64,000 bases of DNA from Loripinus fragilis (taxonomy: Eukaryota > Mollusca > Bivalvia > Lucinida > Lucinidae), in NCBI GenBank assembly GCA_964019695.1, contig OZ026515.1:42275994-42339993 (forward strand), given 5' to 3'. Position numbers and translations under genes: made by a program. Below are positions 30,732 through 42,651 of the stretch, one piece after another. Each line of letters opens with the position of its first letter. The stretch's first letter is position 1. The notes beneath the pieces are model-generated. The model was not told the origin of the DNA. It saw only the letters and a list, made by a program, of their open reading frames with translations, and did no database searches.

Positions 30732-31371
30732 CCCTCTCCTTGTGGTAAGTCAAAACCTGGATATAAAATCAATATTATTTCATGTCCACTGTCACATTAG
30801 CCAACAATCTCCTTATTGGCTGTTACCATTAAATCAGCTGGTATCCAGCAAAAGGACAGTACAGACACTACAAGTTGGCATGTGCGTACAGCGAAGATTT
30901 AAATCAGTATGCCCAGCCACGCAGTCTGAAGAAACGTTGGACCCTTTGCTACCCATAGAACACCTATCGAATGTGCAGGCTGATCAGTCTTCGATGGGCC
31001 CACATGTCAACTCGTACCTTTTGCTGTGCACCGGCTCCTATGGTATTGAGATGCCTGGTTTTGAAACTGTGGACATGCTATAGTATCTAAATATCTAATT
31101 TAACCATTTACTGCATAATAACGCCCTTTGACGCCTTTGAAATATTATGGATTTGAAAATATTATGGAAAATGAAGCATTTGCTCTTTTGGAGCAAATGC
31201 TCTATTGTCCTTAATATTTTCAAATGTATTCATTTTTCTTATTTTTTTCCCTATGGAGTAAAGCTGAATGGAATTTCCCACTCTTAATTAATTTCCATTC
31301 TGAGTGTTGTTGGGTGGCATTTTTCCTCTTATTTTTCATATTTATTCAACTTTTGATAGAACATTCTGTAA

Positions 31372-31429
31372 GCAAACAGTGGAGACCCTGATCAGGCAAC
31401 AGTGTCTTATCTGGATCTTCTTTGTTTGC
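31372..31429. repeat. GCAAACAGTGGAGACCC hairpin repeat
   Basis: GCAAACAGTGGAGACCCTGA and ATCTGGATCTTCTTTGTTTG pair imperfectly around CAACAGTG. Confidence 0.65.
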
Positions 31430-31494
31430 ATATGTCCCATAAATAGGAAGCAAGGCTTATATGGGTCATAGCATCCTAGCTCTAGATACAAGCT

Positions 31495-31681
31495 AACTAA
31501 ACTCTTTGTACTATGCTGACTTATTTTGCATGACTTTTTTTTTTTTTTTCGAATAATCTTTCAGGAATACAAGAGGAGTTTCAAACAGTTTGGATCCAGA
31601 TCAGGACTGACATGTTGTCAATCTGTGTTCAAACTTAAAACAAAAGTTATCTGCAGATAACACTAGCAGGTAAAGGGTTAA
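31495..31681. mobile_element. TTAA-type miniature element, opposite orientation
   Basis: It contains CAGTTTGGATCCAGATCAGG, TTATCTGCAGATAACACTAG and the right end CAGGTAAAGGGTTAA; a run of about 19 T lies near 31531-31549. Confidence 0.6.
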
Positions 31682-31889
31682 GTAAAGAAGGTTCGTTGTC
31701 AGCCCTGAAAAATTCACCTAACATCAATCACGGAAAATCCTAGATGACAGTTATTATTTGAGCCGTGGCATGTGATTTCCAACAATGCGGCATTTTGACA
31801 AATGTAGACTCAGACGACCCTCTGCAGCCTCCTTTTAAGCTTAGAAACTCCAAATGGTGATCAGCCTGTAGCTTAACAATCATAGAATA

Positions 31890-32005
31890 CTCAAGCGACT
31901 AGCAAATGCTCTGATCAGACTGCGCGTATGTGCAGGCTGATCTGAGCCTTTGCTGGTCGCACATACCAACTTGTTGAAAATCTCATGCACTGGCTCATTT
32001 TTAAT
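31890..32005. repeat. GCAAATG-CTGATCAGACTGCGC dispersed repeat
   Basis: GCAAATGCTCTGATCAGACT, GCGCGTATGTGCAGGCTGAT and TTTGCTGGTCGCACATACCA, followed by CTCATGCACTGGCTCATT, match the order of a repeat common in heterodont bivalves. A second degenerate copy lies at about 14820-14945. Confidence 0.55.
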
Positions 32006-32218
32006 GGGTCTTAACATCAAACTTTCAGAAAAATGATTACATTTTAATGCTATATACATTCTAAACCATGCTGTACTACCACACAGTACCAAAAAATTGA
32101 TAAATCAAACAATATACAAAATTATCAAGTTTATACCGTGTGCGAATACGAATATGGCCGGTACGTACTCAGATTGTGTGTCCAATATATATGGTTAATT
32201 TGGGTGGCGTACGATCTG

Positions 32219-32275
32219 ACCTCGTAGCCTGTTAGCGCGTCGGACTCTTGAACCAGCGGACCTGGGTGGGCACCT
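32219..32275 (+). pseudogene. tRNA-Arg-like fragment
   Basis: GACCTCGTAGCCTGTTAGCG and CGTCGGACT resemble the 5' half and D-arm of an arginine tRNA (A-box TAGCCTGTTAGCGCG). The anticodon arm does not pair well and the T-arm reads CTGGGTGGGCACC instead of GGTTCGAATCC. It is a decayed tRNA copy or the head of a SINE. Confidence 0.35.
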
Positions 32276-32279
32276 ATTA

Positions 32280-32920
32280 TACATTATTTTTTTCTTCTTA
32301 TTTTATCAGCTTTATAAATGAATTACTTCCTACAAGTAATATGAATTGATATAAATGACAAGAAGTACACTCCATAACCTTTTATATTGAATTATCCTTA
32401 AAATATGTGGGAGTGGGGGTAAATTTTGCTCTCCTGAAAGAAAATTAGTTTGGTGGCCCCCATTTTTTATTCTTTTTTCTAAAAGGTAAAATATAGGTCT
32501 ATGAAATAAAAACAAAACTTTGAGATTGTTAATGCCAGATTTTTTAATATACAATTTACTCTAAAAATCGTATTCCTATTTTGGGGGAATTACCAAAATA
32601 TATCATTCAGTATCTTGTCACGGCTTGGGAAAACAAATAAATTTTCACTTCTAAAAAGCTTAATGACGTGAGTAATAGTCAAAATTGAAATAAATAAGCT
32701 GGATGGCTATTACAACTAATTTAACTTATATTAAGGACATGGGTTTTTTCAGAAAATTTGTAAAATGCTGAAAACTTCCATGTGAGATTATGAAAAATAG
32801 ACCGTGGTGGCATATCTTTTTTATTTCATAAATTGACAGTCCATACTGAAAACAAACTGTATGCAAAGAATTAAAGATTTTACTGTGGGAAGTATTACCC
32901 GCAATTGCCCTTAACAAATA
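32280..32920. other. No gene recognised
   Basis: AT-rich sequence between the tRNA-like fragment and the left edge of the tandem array. I see no exon, RNA gene or definable repeat. Confidence 0.5.
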
Positions 32921-33472
32921 TTGATTGACTCAATATTGGGTCATGCATCTCTTCTAACATTTTGTATGCTCAAACTCCTTGTAGAGTACTTTTACACACA
33001 TTGTAGACCCGGATGAGATGCCACAGTATTAAAGTCAAGGACAATCCACATAGACATAATCTGTTTTTGTTTGTTTATTTGATTTGATGCTTTACGTTCC
33101 CTGTTAACTTTTTTTAAGTCTAGGTGGGATGATTTCCTGTCTCCCTGGGTCGAACCAGTACCATTTAGCAGCAGATAAATTGTCTTTCTCAAGTAGACAT
33201 TTACACAGTGAGTCTGTCCGCGGTGAGTCTCCAACTAGCAACCCCTCTATCCCCAGTCTAACGCTCTCCCATCTGAGCCACTGTGCTCCACTTTCTAGTA
33301 CAGATGCTCCATTTAGTAGTACCATTAAGGTTGTCATTCACTAGCTGAACTTGGAAATCAAACACATGTCCTGAGATAGACTTTGAGAGCCATATTGAGG
33401 GGCCTATTCTGCTGCCCTATTCTTGCCAAAGGTTTGCTTTTTAGCATTGAACAATTTTGTACACATGCACAA
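32921..33472. repeat. Left-edge SINE-containing module of the tandem array
   Basis: ATTGATTGACTCAATATTGG opens the homology with later modules; the - strand SINE (about 33062-33293) has a GGCTCAGATGGGAGAGC A-box-like head and a mutated B-box. GGGGCCTATTCTGCTGCCCT and TTTAGCATTGAACAATTTTG close it. It is diverged from the internal units, as expected at an array edge. Confidence 0.75.
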
Positions 33473-34145
33473 CTAAACTCCAGCTGTTAAGTTTTTAGAC
33501 TTAATTTTTAGCAATAAACTCCAGCTGTTAAGTTTTTAGACTTAATTTTTAGCAATAACATTTTTGTCTTTAATTTAAGCAAAATGTGTTCGTGATGAAA
33601 AGTATTCAGGAACATCTCCGCCAACTTCTCCAATTGGTTCCAACATCCTAGATGCTGCAGGTTCCTCTGTGCTTAGATGCACTCTTTGAATATTTTAAAC
33701 AAAGCGCAAATAAACAAAGTCCAAGATGTCAGTCAAAAATGTACATTGCACCGCCCTAATTCAATTACTAAAGCGATGGATGGCTTGATCAAATATAATA
33801 GAAATTGCGACTGATTCGCTCGTGCGTTAAACTAGTAGGGTCATCTCAAAACCGTTCATTTCATAGCACGTGCATAAGAGAAATATTGCACGTCATGCGA
33901 TAACCCAGCCTTTGTTCCTACAAATGAGCCTGCTTTAAGTTGATTCTGCATATGCACGGTAAATTCTGAGTATGTTAACGGCAGTTTTGTGTTATGCACA
34001 GCCTTTGAAGAACGGGATATGCACCGCTTCCGAATATTTTTTTGAAAGTACCCCTTTCTGTCACGCCTATACGAATTATACCTGTAATTAAAAGACTTAT
34101 AAATTTAAGACGAAATCAATTTATTGCAAAATCTTCATCCATATA
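33473..34145. other. Unique segment inside the left-edge copy
   Basis: This stretch is absent from all later units, which carry the hairpin MITE and flanks at this place. It starts with a 41-bp tandem duplication (33475-33556, AAACTCCAGCTGTTAAG). On the - strand a short ATG frame (33575-33646) reads MLEPIGEVGGDVPEYFSS and sits below a CpG-containing stretch, but no donor was found, so it is not called as a gene. Confidence 0.45.
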
Positions 34146-36364
34146 CACACAGTATTTTAAGTCAAGGACAATCCACATAGACATAATCTGTTTATTTGTT
34201 TGTTTATTTGATTTGATGCGTTATGTCACTGTCAACAATTTTTCAGTCATGTTGGGATGATTTCAGGTCTTCCTGGGCCAAACCAGTATTAAGATGTATA
34301 TAATGTGTTTGCTCAAGGACACATTTACACAGTAACTCTGCCGGCGGTGAGTCCTGAATAAGCATCCTTTCGATCCCCAGTCTAATGTTCTACCATCTGT
34401 GCCCCTATGCTCCACTTTCTCGTACAGATGTTCCTTTTAGCAGTGCCATTAAGATTACCATTCACTGACTGAACTTGGAATCCAAACACATGTCCTGAGT
34501 AAGGCTTTGAGAGCCATATTGAGGGGTCTATTCTGCTGCCCTATTCTGGCCAAAGGTTTGCTTTTCAGAAATTCCAAAACCGCATCTCCAGGCCTCCATC
34601 CAAGAATTAAAATGACATAGACTGACTATGACTACAGCATCAAAAATGGCAAATACAAAGCAGGATTTCTCTCTTGTCATTGACAGTAACACCAGTTGAA
34701 CACTAAGTCTTCTGCACAGTCAAAAGGTTCATTCTAGCATAAATGTTTCTGTCAAAGGCTCTTCTAGTTCTTAGACATAACTGCACAAATAAGGTATCAC
34801 ACTGCTACAAGGGACACAAACTATAACATTCAGACAAAACTGCACAATAAGGTAATGTCAACCTTAAAGACTAGAAAGTCCAAGAATCTATTGATCTCCA
34901 TCTTCCTGACTATGTAACTGCCCCAACAAATACCTCACCAAGCTCTCGTATATCAAGACTTTCATAAGCCTGTAGCTGAACATACATTGAAATCTATATG
35001 ACTGCCATGTGCATGACCTCCTGGATAAAAATGGCTATCAAGACCAGCAAAGAAGCCCTAGACCGAGTCTTTCAAAGAGATGCCAAAGAGCTCTTGTAGG
35101 TACAATGGTAAGTCAAACAGAGGCAGATCCTGGCTATCCACCTGGATTAGTGCCATGTCTTGGCAGATTGCCTGATGGTGAAATATTTGCAGCTTTAGTA
35201 TGGTCAAACAAACTGAGTGTCATGGGCAGCATGGTTTGGCCCTCAAAGATCAATGCAGACACAGGCTCCTTGAAGAAAAGTGCAGAGTGCTACTGCCCAC
35301 TTTGGATTCTGGATTAACCCTACTTTTATGCCACCATCCAGACCACATCAACCGAAATCGGCATTAAAACGGGGCCCCATTTAGATTTCAATGCAGATTT
35401 CTAGTTAACTAGTAAGGATTGCCACACAAAATAGGTCAATATCAAAAGCCATCATCGACAATTGCCAACTCCACAGGTCTCTCAAGAATTGTGTTGTCTG
35501 AATTGTTCTTGGTGGAGCAAACCTGAAGCCACAAAGAAGACACTTAAGTTTGTGTGTACATAGCATCGAACAAATATTTAACCCTGCAGGTAGTCCAACA
35601 AGACAAGGCACTGGTCCAGGTAGGTAGATCCTAAGGTTCTACTCTGATTGGCTCACCATTGTATAGGCAAGAGCCATTTGTCACCCTTCAGCAAAACCAG
35701 GTGCAGGGTTTTCAGGACAGCCTTCGTAGCTGTTTCCCCAAGAAATCTTGCACAAAGCAGGTATACAGACTTCAATGCATGTGCAGCAACAGCCATATGA
35801 GTCTTGGTATAAGTGGGCCTAGATGAGATGCTTGTTCAGCCAGTTGACACAGGCAGGAACATGAAAACCTACAGATTACGAGACTTTGCCAGCCTTTAAA
35901 GTAGACACAACCTTGTTGAACAGCATGGTCTGGATGGTAAAGTTTACATCCCTCATGTCAATGTGCTAACTTGTTCTTGCACTGTTATCAAAACATGACA
36001 GTTTCTTCTGGCAAAGCCATGGCCAGCTGCCACACTATCCTATGGTGAGCCTCATTGACAATGCAGATGTGTTCCATTAGCATTTGCTGTCAAAGATGTA
36101 GGAAAAAGTTGTGCATGTTTTATTTGCCACAGATACTAAAGCTATTCTATTGTGAAGAAGAGTCATACTGGTCCCCTTTTCTGTGTCCAAAGAACAACTC
36201 ATACATGGTCTTCAGCTGGTCCATAGTAAGCTGTGTAAGAATGTGACAGGTAGTACTGGGCTACATTGTACCAGTAGCAAAGTGACCACATACATCTGAA
36301 CATACACAAATATTTTTCAGATGACAAAAGAGGTGGCTCTGACCTGACTTGATATGGCTTTAAC
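34146..36364. repeat. Tandem array, copy 0 (left-edge, partial)
   Basis: It matches later units from ATTTTAAGTCAAGGACAATC through the B-module SINE (about 34190-34415) and the long non-SINE block to the next GCTCAAAATCC boundary. On the - strand a 68-codon frame at 35405-35611 stays open here, whereas in other units a TAG (GTTAGC instead of GTTCGA) breaks it. Confidence 0.85.
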
Positions 36365-39300
36365 GCTCAAAATCCTTGTAGAGTACTTTTACAAACATTG
36401 TAGACCCAGATGAGATGCCACAGTATTAAAGTCAAGGACAATCAACATAGACATAATCTGTTTTTGTTTATTTGAATTGATGCTTTACATCCCCTGTCTA
36501 CAATTTTTAAGTCATGCTGGGATGATTTCCTGTCTTCCTGGGTCGAACCAGTATCAAGCAGCAGATAAAGTGTCTTGCTCAAGTACACATTTACACAGTG
36601 AGTCTGTTGGCAGCGAGTCTCCAACTAGCAGCCCTTCTATCCCCAGTCTAAAGCTCTCCCATCTGAGCCACTAGTTGTGCTCCACTTTCTAGTACAGATG
36701 CTCCATTTAGTAGTACCATTAAGGATGTCATTCACTAGCTGAACTTGGAAATAAAACACATGTCCCAAGAAAGACTTTGAGAGCCATATTGAGGGGCCTA
36801 TTCTGCTGCCCTATTCTTGCCAAAGGTTTGCTTTTTAGCATTGAACAATTTTGAACAAATGCACACCTAGATAGGTTTTCTTCCTCGAATAATGGGCTGC
36901 TTCTGCCTGAATGTGACACTGGCTAAGTTGTCATAGGACCAGTTAAGCAAAATTTCTGAGCGTAAAAAAGCAATTATTTTCTTACCCAGCAATCTTAACA
37001 TATGTTTTGGGTGCTCAAAAGAACCGTCTCATTGAGATGGTTCTTTTGAGTACCCACAACATATATTTTGATTGAGAAATAAGAACAATAATTTTCAGTT
37101 ACGCACATTTATCTGGAGGCCTGCATTGTACCAGTAGCAGAAGTGACCATGCACAAAAAACTTTTCAGATGACAAAAGAGGTGGCTCTGACCGGACTTGA
37201 CACATTGGTTGACTCAATACTGGGTCATGCATCTCTTCTAACAATTTGTAAGCTCAAAATCCTTGTGGAGTACTTTTACACACATTGTAGACACAGATGA
37301 GATGCCACAGTATTTAAAGTCAAGGACAATCCACATAGACATAATCTGTTTATTTGTTTGTTTATTTGATTTGATGCATTATGTCGCAGTCAACAATTTT
37401 TCAGTCATTTTGGGATGATTTCCGGTCTTCCTGGGCCAAACCAGTATTAAGATGCATATAATGTGTTTGCTCAAGGACACATTTACACAGTGACTCTGCC
37501 GGCGGTGAGTCCTGAATAAGCATCCTTTTGATCCCCAATCTAACATTCTACCATCTGTGCCCCTATGCTCCACTTTCTAGTACAGATGTTCCTTTTAGCA
37601 GTGCCATTAAGATTACCATTCCCTGACTGAACTTGGAATCCAAACACATGTCCTGAGTAAGGCTTTGAGAGCCATATTGAGGGGTCTATTCTGCTGCCCC
37701 GTTCTCGCCAAAGGTTTGCTTTTCAGAAATTCCGAAACTGCATCTCCAGGCCTCCATCCAAGAATTAAAATGACAGACTGACTATACAGCATCAAAAAGG
37801 CAAATACAAAGCAGGATTTCTCTCTTGTCATTGACAGTAACACCAGTTGAACACTAAGTCTTCTGCACAGTCAAAAGGTTCATCCTAGCATATATGTTTC
37901 TGTCAAAGGCTCTTCTAGTTCTTAGACATAACTGCACAAATAAGGTATCACACTGCTACAAGGGACACAATCTATAACATTCAGACAAAACTGCACAATA
38001 AGGTAATGTCAACCTTAAAGACTAGAAAGTCCAAGAATCTATTGATCTCCATCTTCCTGACTATGTAACTGCCCCAACAAATACCTCACCAAGCACTCAT
38101 ATATGAAGACTTTCATAAGCCTGCAGCTGAACATACATTGAAATCTATATGACTGCCATGTGCATGACCTCCTGGATAAAAATGGCTATCAAGACCAGCA
38201 AAGAAGCCCTAGACCGAGTCTTTCAAAGAGATGCCAAAGAGCTCTTGTAGGTACAATGGTAAGTCAAACAGAGGCAGATCCTGGCTATCCACCTGGATTA
38301 GTGCCATGTCTTGGCAGATTGCCTGATGGTGAAATATTTGCTGCTTTAGTATGGTCAAACAAACTGAGTGTCATGGGCAGCATGGTTTGGCCCACTAAGA
38401 TCAATGCAGACACAGGCTCCTTGAAGAAAAGTGCAGAGTGCTACTGCCCACTTTGGATTCTGGATTAACCCTACTTTTATGCCACCATCCAGACCACATC
38501 AACCGAAATCGGCATTAAAATGGTGCCCCAGTTAGATTTCAATGCAGACTTCTAGTCAACTAGTAAGGATTGCCACACAAAATAGGTCAATATCAAAAGC
38601 CATCATCGACAATTGCCAACTCCACAGGTCTCTCAAGAATTGTGTTGTCTGAATTGTTCTTGGTGGAGCAAACCTGAAGCCACAAAGAAGACACTTAAGT
38701 TTGTGTGTACATAGCAGCTAACAAATATTTAACCCTGCAGGTAGTCCAACAAGACAAGGCACTGGTCCAGGTAAGTAGATCCTAAGGTTCTACTCTTATT
38801 GGCTCACCATTGTATAGGCAAGAGCCATTTGTCACCCTTTGGCAAAACCAGGTGCAGGGTTTTCAGGACAGCCTTCTGGCTGTTTCCCCAAGAAATCTTG
38901 CACAAAGCAGGTATACAGACTTCAATGCATGTGCAGCCACAGCCATATGAGTCTTGGTATAAGTGGGCCTAGATAAGATGCTTGTTCAGCCAGTTGACAC
39001 AGGCAGGAACATGAAAACCAACAGATTACGAGACTTTGCCAGCCTTTAAAGTAGACACAACCTTGTTGAACAGCATGGTCTGTGGATGGTAAAGTTTACA
39101 TCCCTCATGTCAATGTGCTAACTTGTTCTTGCACTGTTATCAAAACATGACAGTTTCTTCTGGCAAAGCCATGGCCAGCTGCCACACTATCCTATGGTGA
39201 GCCTCATTGACAATGCAGATGTGTTCCATTAGCATTTGCTGTCAAAGATGTAGGAAAAAGTTGTGCATGTTTTATTTGCCACAGATACTAAAGCTATTCT

Positions 39301-39516
39301 ATTGTGAAGAAGAGTCATACTGGTCCCCTTTTCTGTGTCCAAAGAACAACTCATACATGGTCTTCAGCTGGTCCATAGTAAGCTGTGTAAGAATGTGACA
39401 GGTAGTACTGGGCTACATTGTACCAGTAGCAAAGTGACCACATACATCTGAACATACACAAATATTTTTCAGATGACAAAAGAGGTGGCTCTGACCTGAC
39501 TTGATATGGCTTTAAC
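36365..39516. repeat. Tandem array unit 1 (3152 bp)
   Basis: The boundary is set at GCTCAAAATCCTTGTAGAGT. Order inside: module A with - strand SINE (36463-36685), hairpin MITE (about 36958-37110), module B with - strand SINE (about 37345-37575), then a ~1.9-kb block. The + frame of 102 codons (38160-38468) is open. Confidence 0.92.
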
Positions 39517-42500
39517 GCTCAAAATCCTTGTAGAGTACTTTTACAAACATTGTAGACCCAGATGAGATGCCACAGTATTAAAGTCAAGGACAATCAACAT
39601 AGACATAATCTGTTTTTGTTTATTTGAATTAATGCTTTACATCCCCTGTCTACAATTATTAAGTCATGCTGGGATGATTTCCTGTCTTCCTGGGTCGAAC
39701 CAGTATCAAGCAGCAGATAAAGTGTCTTGCTCAAGTACACATTTACACAGTGAGTCTGTTGGCGGCGAGTCTCCAACTAGCAGCCCTTCTATCCCCAGTC
39801 TAACGCTCTCCAATCTGAGCCACTAGCTGTGCTCCACTTTCTAGTACAGATGCTCATTAAGGATGTCATTCACTAGCTGAACTTGGAAATAAAACACATG
39901 TCCCAAGAAAGACTTTGAGAGCCATATTGAGGGGCCTATTCTGCTGCCCAATTCTTGCCAAAGGTTTGCTTTTTAGCATTGAACAATTTTGAACAAATGC
40001 ACACCTAGATAGGTTTTCTTCCTCGAATAATGGGCTGCTTCTGCCTGAATGTGACACTGGCTACATTGTCATAGGACCAGTTAAGCAAAATTTCTGAGCG
40101 TAAAAAAGCAATTATTTTCTTACCCAGCAATCTTAACATATGTTTTTGGTGCTCAAAAGAACCGTCTCATTGAGATGGTTCTTTTGAGTACCCACAACAT
40201 ATGTTTTGATTGAGAAATATGAACAATAATCTTCAGTTACGCACATTTATCTGGAGGCCTGCATTGTACCAGTAGCAGAAGTGACCATGCACAAAAAACT
40301 TTTCAGATGACAAAAGAGGTGGCTCTGACGGGACTTGACACATTGGTTGACTCAATACTGGGTCATGCATCTCTTCTAACAATTTGTAAGCTCAAATTCC
40401 TTGTAGAGTACTTTTACACACATTGTAGACACAGATGAGATGCCACAGTATTTTAAGTCAAGGACAATCCACATAGACATAATCTGTTTATTTGTTTGTT
40501 TATTTGATTTGATGCGTTATGTCGCAGTCAACAATTTTTCAGTCATATTGGGATGATTTCCAGTCTTCCTGGGCCAAACCAGTATTAAGATGCATATAAT
40601 GTGTTTGCTCAAGGACACATTTACACAGTGACTCTGCCGGCGGTGAGTCCTGAATAAGCATCCTTTTGATCCCCAATCTAACGTTCTACCATCTGTGCCC
40701 CTATGCTCCACTTTCTAGTCCAGATGTTCCTTTTAGCAGTGCCATTAAGATTACCATTCCCTGACTGAACTTGGAATCCAAACACATGTACTGAGTAAGG
40801 CTTTGAGAGCCATATTGAGGGGTCTATTCTGCTGCCCTGTTCTCGCCAAAGGTTTGCTTTTCAGAAATTCCGAAACTGCGTCTCCAGGCCTCCATCCAAG
40901 AATTAAAATGACAGACTGACTATACAGCATAAAAAGGCAAATTCAAAGCAGGATTTCTCTCTTGTCATTGACAGTAACACCAGTTGAACACTAAGTCTTC
41001 TGCACAGTCAAAAGGTTCATCCTAGCATAAATGTTTCTGTCAAAGGCTCTTCTAGTTCTTAGACATAACTGCACAAATAAGGTATCACACTGCTACAAGG
41101 GACACAAACTATAACATTCAGACAAAACTGCACAATAAGGTAATGTCAACCTTAAAGAATAGAAAGTCCAAGAATCTATTGATCTCCATCTTCCTGACTA
41201 TGTAACTGCCCCAACAAATACCTCACCAAGCACTCATATATCAAGACTTTCATAAGCCTGCAGCTGAACATACATTGAAATCTAAATGACTGCCATGTGC
41301 ATGACCTCCTGGATAAAAATGGCTATCAAGACCAGCAAAGAAGCCCTAGACCGAGTCTTTCAAAGAGATGCCAAAGAGCTCTTGTAGGTACAATGGTAAG
41401 TCAAACAGAGGCAGATCCTGGCTATCCACCTGGATTAGTGCCATGTCTTGGCAGATTGCCTGATGGTGAAATATTTGCTGCTTTAGTATGGTCAAACAAA
41501 CTGAGTGTCATGGGCAGCATGGTTTGGCCCACTAAGATCAATGCAGACACAGGCTCCTTGAAGAAAAGTGCAGAGTGCTACTGCCCACTTTGGATTCTGG
41601 ATTAACCCTACTTTTATGCCACCATCCAGACCACATCAACCGAAATCGGCATTAAAACGGGGCCCCATTTAGATTTCAATGCAGATTTCTAGTCAACTAG
41701 TAAGGATTGCCACACAAAATAGGTCAATATCAAAAGCCATCGTCGACAATTGCCAACTCCACAGGTCTCTCAAGAATTGTGTTGTCTGAATTGTTCTTGG
41801 TGGAGCAAACCTGAAGCCACAAAGAAGACACTTAAGTTTGTGTGTACATAGCAGCTAACAAATATTTAACCCTGCAGGTAGTCCAACAAGACAAGGCACT
41901 GGTCCAGGTAGGTAGATCCTAAGGTTCTACTCTGATTGGCTCACCATTGAATAGGCAAGAGCCATTTGTCACCCTTCGGCAAAACCAGGTGCAGGGTTTT
42001 CAGGACAGCCTTCATAGCTGTTTCCCCAAGAAATCTTGCACAAAGCAGGTATACAGACTTCAATGCATGTGCAGCAACAGCCATATGAGTCTTGGTATAA
42101 GTGGGCCTAGATAAGATGCTTGCTCAGCCAGTTGACACAGGCAGGAACATGAAAACCAACAGATTACGAGACTTTGCCAGCCTTTAAAGTAGACACAACC
42201 TTGTTGAACAGCATGGTCTGGATGGTAAAGTTTACATCCCTCATGTCAATGTGCTAACTTGTTCTTGCACTGTTATCAAAACATGACAGTTTCTTCTGGC
42301 AAAGCCATGGCCAGCTGCCACACTATCCTATGGTGAGCCTCATTGACAATGCAGATGTGTTCCATTAGCATTTCCTGTCAAAGATGTAGGAAAAAGTTGT
42401 GCATGTTTTATTTGCCACAGATACTAAAGCTATTCTATTGTGAAGAAGAGTCATACTGGTCCCCTTTTCTGTGTCCAAAGAACAACTCATACATGGTCTT

Positions 42501-42651
42501 CAGCTGGTCCATAGTAAGCTGTGTAAGAATGTGACAGGTAGTACTGGGCTACATTGTACCAGTGGCAAAGTGACCACATACATCTGAACATACACAAATA
42601 TTTTTCAGATGCAGAAGAGGAGGCTCTGACCTGACTTGATATGGCTTTAAC
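39517..42651. repeat. Tandem array unit 2 (3135 bp)
   Basis: Same order as unit 1. It carries a 1-base deletion (CATAAAAAGG instead of CATCAAAAAGG near 40929) shared with units 5, 6 and 8. The 102-codon frame (41297-41605) is open. Confidence 0.92.

Noticed and set aside
30529..31083. 184-codon + open frame
   Set aside because: Its first part is a 44-bp minisatellite whose period is not a multiple of three, and the rest overlaps dispersed repeat sequence also seen near 23500-23640. No homology is recognised.
35009..35317. 102-codon + frame repeated in array units (also 38160, 41297, 44431, 53993; 105-codon variant at 57116 and 63385)
   Set aside because: It is broken by different stops or frameshifts in units 4, 5 and 8 and restarted by a 2-base deletion in units 7 and 9. 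Persistence reflects near-identity of the units, not selection.
36728..36919. Recurrent - strand frames of about 60-85 codons in modules A and B (KSKPLAR-GQQNRPLNMALK etc.)
   Set aside because: They lie in SINE and SINE-flank DNA, differ by single indels between units and resemble each other only because modules A and B are paralogous repeats.
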